A stretch of DNA of 64,000 nucleotides from Drosophila miranda (Eukaryota > Arthropoda > Insecta > Diptera > Drosophilidae), in NCBI RefSeq assembly GCF_003369915.1, contig NW_022881603.1:36727124-36791123 (forward strand), read 5' to 3'. The notes beneath the pieces were generated by a model. The model saw only the letters and a list, made by a program, of their open reading frames with translations, was not told the DNA's origin and ran no database searches. This document shows, one piece after another, positions 43,901 through 55,900 of the stretch (its first letter is position 1; each line of letters begins with the position of its first letter). The position numbers and the translations under genes are program-made.

Positions 43901-46900
43901 TTGCTAGGGCTAACAAATGTCGATCGCGAATGATTATTAATTGACACTGCAACTCAGAGATCACGTCGGGGTCACCAAATTTTATGTGGAGATAATGTTT
44001 TTTATCCCCAATCGGCCGACTAATTATTTCGAATTAAATAAACTCGGCGCAGAAATAAAATTACGATATGTTCTTTAATGCGTGACATCCAAATTGCAAG
44101 TGTGGATTGCCACGCCTTTACAATGCCGCTCCGATCGCTAAGCGCAGCTTCGCTCGGCCGACGTCGGTAGGCAGACGCAAAGCGGAGATAGCGAAGAGCG
44201 AGCTGGCAGAGAGCGTTTAGCAGGGCAAGCAAGCGCAAAGCTTTAACAAACAAATGAGTGACATAGACATAAGTAACAAACAAAATAAGCGGCTGAGGGC
44301 CAAGAAGCAGGTGCTATTTGGCAAGCAGCTAATCGGCTGGGTTCTGCTCCGAACATTATGCATTTTGGAAACTATTTGTACCCAAGCCAACAGCATGCTA
44401 AATATGGCATCGCATACAATGATAAAATTATGACATGTTAATCGATATGAGGAGAGAATAATGTTAGCTGTCGATCGGGGTAGCCCTCCACCGATCGGCC
44501 TATAGTCCAAGCCCAAGTCAAAGGAAAATGATGAATGGAAGGGTAAGGTTAGTAGTATTTAAACCAAGCACAGGCCAACGTAGGAATTCGATTTAGATAG
44601 ATGTCATTTTTGTTTTGTTATGGCTGTGAGAGCTTTCCAGTTTAGTAGTAGTAGTATTTTTTGGAGATAATTTTTGGGATAGTTTAAATGTTTGTCTCTC
44701 TTAGTGTGGAGAGCGAGAGGGTACAATGCTTACAGCAACTGAGGAGCCGTTTTTGCCAATGCCGCCTTGAGTAAACATTTTTCGGAAATTGATTATATTC
44801 AAGGTATAACCGAATGTAATAAATACTAATATTGTGTAATTCCATGAAACGCCCACGATTGGTATCTAGTAAAGATGAAAGATTGCAAGAAAACATAATA
44901 AAGTTTAGAGGATTCGTCAACTGCATTCAAAGGATGAGTATAAAATTTGGAAAAAAATGTTGGTTAGGGGAAAAAAACGTTATCGCAGAGTGCTCACAGC
45001 CGCCAGTTGCACGTGACTGTGACTGGGACTGTGAATACCTTCCACTTGGCTTACAAACTACGCTTAAGGAGGATACATATAGAAAATATAATTATATAGT
45101 TTAGATTGTAGATTTAGACCGGTGTTGTTGTTAAGGGTAGGAGTATATCCAAAAACCAAGACAGAATATAGACGTAAAAGTATATAGGAGGACTATAGAG
45201 ACAATATATGTATCAGAGCTGGACAGATGGACAGGGCAAACACATGTACATTAATTTTGTTTAAACAAACAAGGAAACAATAATTGTTGTCTTAACTTGT
45301 CTTCACTTGGCAGCTGCCGAGAGTTCAAGTGGTTGTAGTTTTGTGGTATTCAAGGCATGCTCACGTATAGATTTTCGAATATATATCACAATTTGGTATC
45401 ATTCTTTTGAAGCGCAAGGCAGGATTGCAGCCGCATCGTCGATAAACCAAAGTACACAATAACAAGAAAATAACAACAGCACAAAATTAGGTAGGGTAGG
45501 GTGGGGTAGGGTAGACAAGCAATTTAGGGAAATAGAGAGCGGGGGTTGGTTGGGGTGATTCAGAAAGAACCTCACGCCACGCACCTTCTTCCAGACTGGG
45601 CTGGGCCGCCTGCCAGCAGCTATATTGTATATATGTATATATATAAAGTATATAGAAAAGGGGGAACGGAGCCCTTCGAGAATGGGTTTGGGTCACAATC
45701 ATATCAGATCAATTCAGAGAAGCCAAAAAATTTTTTGTTGTGTTTGAATATGTGTGTGCAGTAGTGTTGGGCAACGTCGTTCTTTAAGTTTAAAATGAAA
45801 TGAAATTTTTATTGAACGAGAAAGGAACATAAAAGAACGATCACTAGTTATTTTTTTGTTAGTTTTGTACCCAACACTAATGCGTACGTGCTTTTAGTAG
45901 TAGTAGTAATAGTGTTCGTTTGTGTGTGTGTGTGTGTGTGTGTGTCAAGACTTACAGCAACTGTGGAGCCATTCTTGCCAACACCACCGGCTTTAATGAC
46001 GGAAAATACATAAGTTAGGGAGAGCAGACCGCACACAATGGTCGTTATGGCCGGACCATACCAAAGCTGAATGTCGCCAATGCCGATCTGCATATGCATT
46101 TAGGTATATGTATGCATAGGTATGGTATACATGTGTTATACGTGTGTGTTGTTGTTTTGTTGGCGAATTAGAGTTTGGTTTAAGAGAGCGCGGAGGGCAG
46201 AGCACACGCATTATGTACATAGAAGTAAAAGTGGTTAGACGATTACAAATACTGGAGATGGTTTGGTTGCTTAAGTAACTGGGCGCCTAATAGCTCGAGA
46301 TATAGTCATACATATGTATATACAATACGTATTGATGTGGAGGGAGTTGTGTTTGGTCCTGGCTCCAATCCCCAGACTTCATCTTCATGCCAGGCAAATG
46401 GTAAATGAAAAATAATAATTAACAGATGCTAAACTTTCAATCAAATCAAAGCTAGCATCAACAACACCAAATCGGAACCATAACGCTCACAACTCGACTA
46501 GAACAGAACTTAATGCGGCATTAGTGGCAACGGAGCAGCAGCTTAAGCTCCGCTGCAGCGTCAGCAACTTGAACTATAAACTCTATGCTAAATGGATAGA
46601 ATATACATAGTCTTAACGATCTAAATATAAAAAGGAAAAAAAAAACTAAAAAGAAATTCAAAGAACTTCCGGAATGGAGAATGCTTCAAAACGAAAACGT
46701 ATCATTAAACGGGCTTTCGGCCTGTCCACGGACTGTGCGTTCCCACGCCTACCTTGGTCAGCCAGAACTCAGGACCCAGGATCGCCGACACCAGATGAAT
46801 GGCTATAATCGAGAACTGTGCCTCCGTCACGTCGATGCGTCCGAAGCGCATCGTTCCAGACACATATGTCTGCCAGTGGGCGCAGTAGAACAAGGCAATG

Positions 46901-49900
46901 GCACAGAAGCACTGAAAGAAAGCGAACAACGAGAATGTATCTTTTTTGGTTCTGGATCTACTCTACTCACCTGAAAGAAGAGCCAATTGGGATAGTGCCC
47001 CAGTTGGCAAGAGATACAGGCCGAGAGCGCCACGAACACAGTCGATATCGAGTCACAGCCATGATCAAACAGCTCCCCCAGCGGCGTTGATGTGTTCGTG
47101 CGACGCGCCTGTTTGCCGTCAATCGAGTCCAGGCTCTGGTAGACAAACAGTCCCAGGGCGCATAGCGCACAGGTCCAACGTGGTGGGGCCTCAACGCCAT
47201 TTGGACTGTAGCTGTAACGGAAGATACAATTAATAGAATATTAGTTATGGATGAGTGATCTCTGGACAGCTTCTAGAGTGCCCATAGAAGCGGGAATAAA
47301 ACTAAAATAAGGTTTACCCAGGCCCCTCACCGAACGACCCGACCGGCCCGACCTATCCCCTGGTCGGTAAATTAAACACTGACGTCAGTCAGCATAAAGT
47401 CGCCTGATGGTCAAAGGTCTGTTCTCGAGCTAAACTTTATAATTATCAATCAGGTTGGAAATCGAATAAAATCACTTTTTCGCTGTTGCGGCTGTTGATT
47501 AACGATAAGCAATCTCCCTACCCCTCCCCCCGGTCCCTGGTATGTCCATCCAATCAGCTGATTTTGTGGTTCCGGCTCGACATTTTCGGTAGACAACTTA
47601 CTCACCAACGAGAGAGTGGGAAAGTCTATTATAAAGAGAGCCCCACTGAACCCAAGCTGGCTGAGAAGCATCACGGCTTGCTCTCGGTGTTTTAAAACAT
47701 ATACAAATAGTACCAGCGAAACTAGAATATAAAATACATACAAAGAAGTGCAAATAGAACCGGCCTGTTTGCTGTCTGTTCGAGAGCTTTTGTGAATGAA
47801 CATCCAGATATGTATATACATACTCGTTCGTTATATATATATCTTTTCGGGTTAAAAATAACAGAGGCAAACAAGTGAGGCGCAGCCATTAAGGTTCCCG
47901 TTCCCACTGGCAATTTATTTCGTGTTCCTCTGCTCAGGTGCTTTCAGTGCCTTCGTTCCTTTTGGTTCCTCTGTCGTTTGTGCGATCCGGCGATTAGTGT
48001 GCCTTTGTTTATTGTCGCCTTTTTCTGTGACGGCCTCAGCCTCAGCCCCAAAGAAATGCGCCGAGCCGACGACAAGTAGAGAAATTATTGTTGAGATTAC
48101 TTTACTTATATATTTTGCTATATTTCGCGCAATTTGTACATGCATATTAATATGTACATATGTGTAATGGGGCAAAATGGCGAGACGCCTTTGCTATCTT
48201 ATCTGTGGCATAGTTTATGCCCGACTACGTGTGTGTGGGGGGGCTCTGGCTCTCCCTCTCTCTCTCTCTATCCGTCGCCACTTATAATGGTTATCGTACT
48301 CGTAGTTATGACACGAAATGATTTGGTATCGCTTGGGGCATTATGAAACGAGGAATGCTGAAAGCGTGTAACCAATCCTTGAGGTACACCAAATAATAAT
48401 TTGATCGCAACTGGTTTTGGCGCATTTCTCTATCCATCGTGTTGGTGGTAGGAAAAATAAAAACAACTTTCACTCAAATCGCTTCACTTGCCTCGATTTA
48501 TATTCACGGATCAGCTGATCGAGCAGAGGTGCTTACAGCACGGAGTTGCCGGACAGCGTAGGACAGTCATAGGGTTGCCAGATCGGCCAACCAGTTTGAA
48601 AGTTGAGCGCCAACCGGAAAATCGCGCGGGCCCCAAATTTTAAATTTTAAATTTCAAATTTCAAATTTCAAATGAGAGGAGAACTAGCCTGCAGCGTTCC
48701 CCACCACAGTGGCAGACGCCCCGAGGCATTTGGCCCAGGGAGCAGGCAGTTGAGAAGCCGGCCCAGCTAAGCCTTGGTACAGGAACTCCACTTAAGGCGC
48801 CCCTTAGAGTGCTGCCAGCACTGACTGTGTCTGCACCAGCAGAAGTCCCTGTCAATCCCTTTGACTTCAGCAGTGCTTCCACAGACAAAAGCGGTACAGG
48901 AGCAAAGAGAGATCTGCGGGCGATCCTGGCTTCGCTGGTAGAAAAGTCAACGGAATTGTCGAAGATGCTGAGGGACGCCCGTTATCTCAACAAGGAGATG
49001 AAAGAGTTGGCGCAGAACGTGGTGAGGATGCAAAAGTCCGCGCTTCACAGCTTCGACGCAAAGTTTCAGAGGAAGGAGAGGGTGGAGCGGCGTGATCAGG
49101 AGACGCAGTGCTCCCCTCAACACGGTGCGCCGAAAAGGAAGCTGGACAAGCCGACGAGGAGCTCGCCGAAGCGGAGAAACAATATGAGTGGCCATCCCAC
49201 GTCGCAGTCCCACGAACAACCGGCAAGGAAGACCGAAACAGCTGCACCTACCGAAGGTGAATAGGAGAAGGTGAAGAGCAGAGCGCACGCCCGGAAGCCA
49301 AGGCCCCGTCCGGATGTCATTATCATCGAGCCAAAAGGGGAAATGACTTACGCGGAGATCCTTAACCTCGTCACCCGCAACCAGAGCGAGAAGATGAAGA
49401 AGGTCGGCGAGAGTGTGAGTAGAGTGAAGCGCACAGCCAAAGGTGCTCTTTGGCACCTGCTTCGCGAGGACATAGGCACTGTCCTAGGAGGCAAGGTGGA
49501 GGCGCGAGCACTCACCCAGCAGACGAGGCTAGAGATGCTCGACTTGGATGAGATGGCTACCACGGAGGACGTGAGGAAGGCCTTCAGCGAGCAAATGGGG
49601 ATTACTCTCGATGCGGACGCCATTAAGAGTTTGCGCCCAGGCTTCGGTGGTACCCAGCGGGCTGTTATTTGCCTGCCGGTGACCCTTGCGACGAAGGCGC
49701 TATCCGTTGGAAAGGTAAAAGTGGCATGGTCCGTCTGCCGCATACGGGAGCGAAACCTGCCGTTAAAGTGCTTCAGGTGCCTTGAGATCGGCCACGTTGC
49801 ACTAAATTGCAAAAGCTCTGTGGACAGAAGCGGGTGGTGCTTCCGCTGCGGGTCTGCGGAGCACAAGGTAAGCGACTGCCACAATGAGGCAAAATGCTTC

Positions 49901-52900
49901 CTTTGTGTCGGAATGGGCAACCCCCACACACACGTAGCTGGTAGCCACAGGTGCCCCATGGCACCCAAAGAGAAGGCAAGTCAATACGCTGGACATGGTT
50001 AGGTTTTACCAAAATAAACCTAAACCATTGCGAGGTTGCCACAGATCTGCTCTCTCTGTCGGTGCGTGAAACGAGATCGGACGTTGCCATAATTAGCGAA
50101 CCCTACATTTCCCCCGAGGATGGATTCTGGGTCCAAAGCTCCTCAGGCAAAGCAGCAATATGGGCTTGCGGTAAGCCTCCTCTGCGGCCCTCAGTGTGCG
50201 TTGAGTTCCGACATTTCGTCAGGTCAAAACTGGGGAACTTATGGATTTACAGCTGCTATCTCCCCCCAAGCTTGAGCCGTCATAGCTTCGCTGCGGCGAT
50301 GGACGAATTGGCCGACGACGCCAGGCACCACAAACCAAATGTGATTGCTGGCGACTTCAATGCTTGGGCCCAGGAGTGGGGCAGCGACATCTCCAGAAGC
50401 AGCAGCTCGGACGCCATATACAAGGGACACGCGCTGCTTGAGGCCTTCGCTGCGCTGGACGTAGTATTGTTGAATCAGGGGACCGCGAATACCTTCAACA
50501 GGGGTGGCTCTGGGTCAGTCATCGACCTTACATTCGCCTCTAGTAGCCTTTGCCCTCTGTCCACCTGGCGCCTGGGGAACCACTATACGGCCAGTGACCA
50601 CAAGGCAGTGGTGTTCTCGATAGGCGGAGAAGGTGGTCGCAGACTGACCAGGGCAACGCAGACAAGCCGGAGAGCAGCCTACAATCCCGAATCAATGCGG
50701 ATTCCAAGGTTCTTGGAGGCGCTGAGGCATATGGAGGTCGGAGGCTCAGCTCAACAGATGGTCAACCAGCTTTTGGAGTCCCTACTGCTCGCATGCGATG
50801 CCAGTATGAGTCGCAAGAAGCCATTCAAGGGTAAGCAATCGCCGACCTATTGGTGGAACGACGAGATCCAGGAGGCCAGACGCACTTGCCTGTCAGCTAG
50901 AAGGCGATATCAACGGGCTCGCAGAAGGAGTGGCACTAGCTGGCCAAGGCTACAGGCGGAGTACTGCGGAGCTAGAAAAGCGCTAAAGAACGCTATCAAG
51001 GAGAGCAAGAGGGAGTGCTTCCTGCAGCTTTGCGACTCAGCCGAGAAGGATCCGTGGGGACGTGCCTACAAGACGGTAATGAAGCGAATGCATGGCAGCA
51101 ACGCGGCGTCGCCGTCTGACCCAGACCAGTTGCGGACGATTGTTGAGGCATTCGGGGCTCACGGTCTTGCCATCAGTGCCGTCGCACACCAGCCTGTATA
51201 TTCGGTCGAACCTATCACGGAGGACGAAATCGTCGCCCTGGCCCAAAGCTTAAAGGCCAAGAAGGCTCCAGGCCCTGATGGAATCCCCAACCGTGCGGTA
51301 AAACTGGCGATGGCATACAACCCGCACGAGTTTGCTAAGGCATTCACGCAGTGCCTGCGGGAAGGTCTATTTCCGCCGCAGTGGAAGTTGCAACACCTGG
51401 TGCTATTGCCAAAGCCAGGAAAGCCGCCGGACGATCCCTCCTCGTTTCGACCGATTTGCTTAATCGACTTGCTGGGGAAGACTCTGGAACAGATAATCCG
51501 TAGAAGACTGGACAACGCCGTCGAGGATGCTGGGGGACTTTCACCAAACCAATACGGCTTCAGGAGTGGGAGGTCAACGGTGGACGCCATAGGCAGGGTA
51601 GTCGACATAGCCTCCAAGGCAGTGGAGGGAACTCGATGGAAGGGCGGCAAGAAGGAATACTGCCTGATTGTCACCCTAGACATCAGGAACGCCTTCAATA
51701 CGGTGAAGTGGGAGTGCATCCTGGACTCACTTAACCGGCGCGGTGTACCCCAATACCTTCAGGCAATCGTAAGGAGCTACTTCGAGGGGAGACTGCTGGA
51801 GTATAATACGGCGGCCGGCGCGCAGACTCACGGCATAACGGCAGGCGTTCCCCAAGGATCAGTGATGGGTCCCCTCTTATGGAACATTGCCTACGATGGA
51901 GTCATGAAATTAGCACTTCCAGGCGGATGTCAGCTAACCTGCTACGCAGATGATGTCGCCCTGACGGTGGTAGCCAAGCACCTGGACGTCGTCGAAGCAA
52001 ATTGCAACACCGCAATCCAGCTGATGGCAAACTGGCTCCGTTCTGCGGGACTAGAGCTAGCCGCTCATAAAACCGAGGCAGTATTGGTGAGCACCCGTTC
52101 GACTGTGGAGACCGCTCACATCAGGGTTGGCGACCAGAGACTTTCGTCGAAACGAGCCATTCGGTATCTGGGCGTGATGATCGACACCAGGCTCAGTTTC
52201 CGTGAACACCTAAGCTACGTCCAGGAGAAAGCGGCAAACACGAGTCGGGCGCTGTTCCGAATACTGCTGAACACCCGTGGCCCGAAGCAGGAGAGGAGGA
52301 TTCTGCTGACCAGCGTAGTCCGCTCAGCCATGACCTACGCAGCAGACGTATGGGCGGATGGCATTAAAGTTGCCAGCTACGCTAGGGGCGTAAAAGCCAC
52401 TCATCGCCTCTGCGCGCTCCGGATCTGGTGCGGCTTTCGGACCATATCCGACGACGCTGCCCTAGTACTGGCGGGTGTCCTACCTATCGACCTTCTGGTG
52501 CTTGAGGAGAGGGCCGTGGCCGAAGCCATCCGGGCCGGCGCGGCAAGGAGAGACGCGCGCAAGCAGGCCCGTGAAGGAAGCCTCAGTGCATGGCAAAGCC
52601 GCTGGGACGGCTCTGATAACGGACGGTGGACACACCGCCTGATTCCGGATGTCCGATATTGGATCGGCAGGCGACACGGTGCGGTCAACTTCCATTCCAC
52701 ACAGCTTCTGAGCGGACACGGCTGCTTCAGCCATTACCTTTAGAGGTTCGGCCACGAGGACTCGCCGAACTGCTCGTGGTGTGGCGACGCCACTGAAGAC
52801 GCTGAGCACATCATTTTTCAATGTGGGCGCTTCTCACTTATTAGGGAGGAGTTGTGGCGAGCCGCCGGCGGGCAGCTCACGCCGAACAACTTGATCGAGG

Positions 52901-55900
52901 CGATTGTGGAAGACCCCATGGTATGGTCGGCCTGGAGCAACTTTGCAACAAGAACATGAAAAACCCTGCAGTACCAGCAGTGAGCGATTACGAATGTCAT
53001 CTACAATGTCATCTAGGCGTTGACGCCAGCCAAATCGAACCCTTCGGTTTTTCTTTTGTTTCTTTCTTTTCCGCGCGTGCCGAACGTAATTCGGTTCTGC
53101 CGACCGTGCGCAGTAGCAGAGAACTTCGTTTTACATATCTTTTCGTCTTCTTTGCGCCTGCGTCGACAGAGCTCTTTTTATACCCGATACTCAAAATGAG
53201 TATTGGGGTATATTAGATTTGTAGTAAAAGTGGATGTGTGTAACGTCCAGAAGGAATCGTTTCCGACACCATAAAGTATATATATTCTTGATCAGCATCA
53301 ATAGCCGAGTCGATTGAGCCCTGTCTGTCTGTCCGTCCGTCCGTCTGTCCGTCTGTCCGTCGCCTTCAGCGCCTAGTGCTCAAAGACTATAAAAGCTAGA
53401 GCAACGATGTTTTGGATCCAGACTTCTGTGATATGTCACTGCTACAAAAATATTTCAAAACTTCGCTCCGCCCACTTCCGCCCCCACAAAGGACGAAAAT
53501 CTGTGGCATCCACAATATTGCACATTCGAGAAAACTAAAAACGCAGAATCATAGATAATGACCATATCTATCAGATTGCTGAATCTGGATCAGATCAGAT
53601 CATTTTTATAGCCAAAAGGAACAAATCAATTTGCACTGGCTACGCAGCCCCCGACGTCACGCTCAGACTGATTTTCTGTCTCTCTCGCACGCACTCTTTG
53701 TCGTGTCGTTTAATATTAGCGGCGTCTGCCGGAGGAGAGCCATACTGACTTAGTATCGGGTATAACCGTAGAGTTGCGGTGTCCGCAGCAACTCACAACG
53801 TTCCCCCTCGTTCTTTCTTCGCTTTGCATTTGCTATTTGCAATCGTCAAATTGTGCGCAAACGAAGCGAAAGTGCTGTGAATATTATTATTATCAGGTAA
53901 GTGCAGTGTTTAAATAATTAATAATTTGTGTGCGCGTGTGCGTGGTAAAGAAAATCTCAATTGTATAAAAAGTCAAATATGTGAAAAAACTGTGTTCAAA
54001 TTATATTAATTGTTATAATTTGCGGAGGACACGAAATTGCAATTTTTTAGCAGTCCAGCAGCAAAACAAACAAAAAAGAAAAGCAACAAAAAGTAACCCC
54101 TTTTTGTGCGGCTTGGCTCGAGCAGGTACATTTTTTTGCGTGTTTTGTTTTTGTTGTTGGAGGAAATGAACAGCCCACCGCTGACCTACAGTGAACATTG
54201 TTGTTTTTGTTGAAACAAACAACCGTTTTAAAAATCGAACAAATTCTTTCTTTTCATACAATTGAACCAAATTAATAGTAACTGTACATATATATAATAT
54301 ATCCATATTATTTCAGCGGCGGTGAAGATGAAAATACCCAACGAGCCAGCAGAAAAAGTGATTCGGAAGGCTATTCACAATATTAAGAATAGCTATTTTC
54401 AAAAGGGCGCAAGGGACAAAAAATACTAAGCTCTGGCATCCTTAGACAATAATTAATAATAATTTTTAATAAATAAAACTGTTCAAAGTGACCGCCACGA
54501 TAATAAGATATTGATATCTAACAACACTGCGCATGTGCCCTGCTGCATATCGATGTTCTCATATCGATGTTCTCATATCGATATTCTTCTTTCGGCGTCG
54601 GTCTCTTGCGTATGTTACTCGGAAGCACATATAAGTCTGTATACTGATCTTCTGCTGTCTTACAAATAAAATAACTTTAACAGGTTATGGGCCCAGACAC
54701 CAATTCACCCAGAAACAGTTTAAAACAGAAACAGTGAGAAACAATAAACATTGTTTGGTGCTTAGTGAAAAGCAGTGCTAAAAAAATGGCATAGACTCAT
54801 TAGTGTATGTGTGTACATAGAAAGGCAAAAGAACAAGTTGAACAAATTCAACGGAGATTCGCATTGTGTTTTTTTGTTAGAATTTTGCAGCGAATCGGAC
54901 CGTTGCCGGGGTTTAAAGTCCAAAATAAAGCAGTCCCAACGGATCAAGAAAAGCGAACGGAGACTCAAGTGTGTATACCAAAAAGTGCGTATGCCAAGCC
55001 GCACAAAACCGCGAGTGTGTATATTTATTTATTTATTTATTTATTAAATTAACAAATTATCTGTTAATAATGGTACTTAGTTACTAAAGGCAGAAAAAGA
55101 TAAGTTAAAAGTTAGCTAAATTTAAATGATTATAAATATTGCATGCAATTAGTTTAAGAGACAGTTCAGGGGATAGGGTTAGACAGAGGGAGTTATAATT
55201 ATGGCATAAAACCCTAAAAGGTTCATGATCAGCATAATTAGACCTACATATGGGTAGACGGATAGGCCTAAAAGTACGGGTAGGTCTGGATGGAACGGCC
55301 AAGTCAATCTGACCCAAGAGAGTTTGGGAGTCAACAGTCCCAAGAAGGAGCTTGTGCACGAAAATTACGCCATTGCATATTCTGCGATGGTGCAACGACG
55401 GCAGGTCAATAAGATTTAGCCTAGACCGGTAGGGTGGCAAGATTCTACCCGAGTCCCAGTTAAAGTTCCGAAGGGCAAAAATTAAAAATTGCTTTTGCAC
55501 GGATTCAATAACAGCCTGCTGCTCTTTATACTGCGGGCTCCACACACAAGAACAATACTCCAATATAGGACGTACTAACGAGATGTACAGTTGTTTCGTA
55601 ACGTACGGGTCGTCAAACTCCTTGGACCAACGCTTGATGAACGCTAAAACACCCTTAGCTTTATTTACAGTTGCAACTATATGGGTGTTGAAACACATCT
55701 TATGATCAAAAAGGACTCCGAGGTCATATGAACTCGAAATTCGCTCAAGGACATGATTTCCTAGAACATATGAGACAAAATGAGGAGCGCGACGGTAAAA
55801 TGTCATAAGTTTGCATTTGGAAAGGTTCAGAAAAAGAAGATTAGTTGAACACCACAATAGTAGTTCACTTAGATCAAGTTGAAGGCGTGTGTGCAAATAC

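Larger units (their letters stand above)
40937..44355 (-). mobile_element. BEL/Pao LTR retrotransposon, copy 2, internally deleted
   Basis: Same family as copy 1. LTRs at 40937-41308 and 43985-44355. Only gag, part of the protease/early pol, and a short divergent integrase remnant remain; RT and RNase H are missing. The flanking 5-mers (AAAAT left, TTATG right) do not match, unlike copy 1. It lies in a bbc intron between alternative exons 4c and 4b. Confidence 0.9.
48640..52990 (+). mobile_element. R1-clade LINE
   Basis: About 4.3 kb, plus strand, GC-rich relative to surroundings. ORF1 with three zinc knuckles overlaps an APE-RT ORF2 ending in a C-terminal zinc motif, without RNase H, as in the R1 clade. 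The left end is marked by an AAATTT(C) repeat tract at 48640-48672 and may be 5'-truncated. No poly(A) tail or clear target duplication was identified, so both ends are approximate. Confidence 0.82.

Noticed and set aside
46681-47233. Plus-strand ORFs over bbc exons 2 and 3
   Set aside because: The minus strand carries the phosphotransferase signature and correct splice sites.
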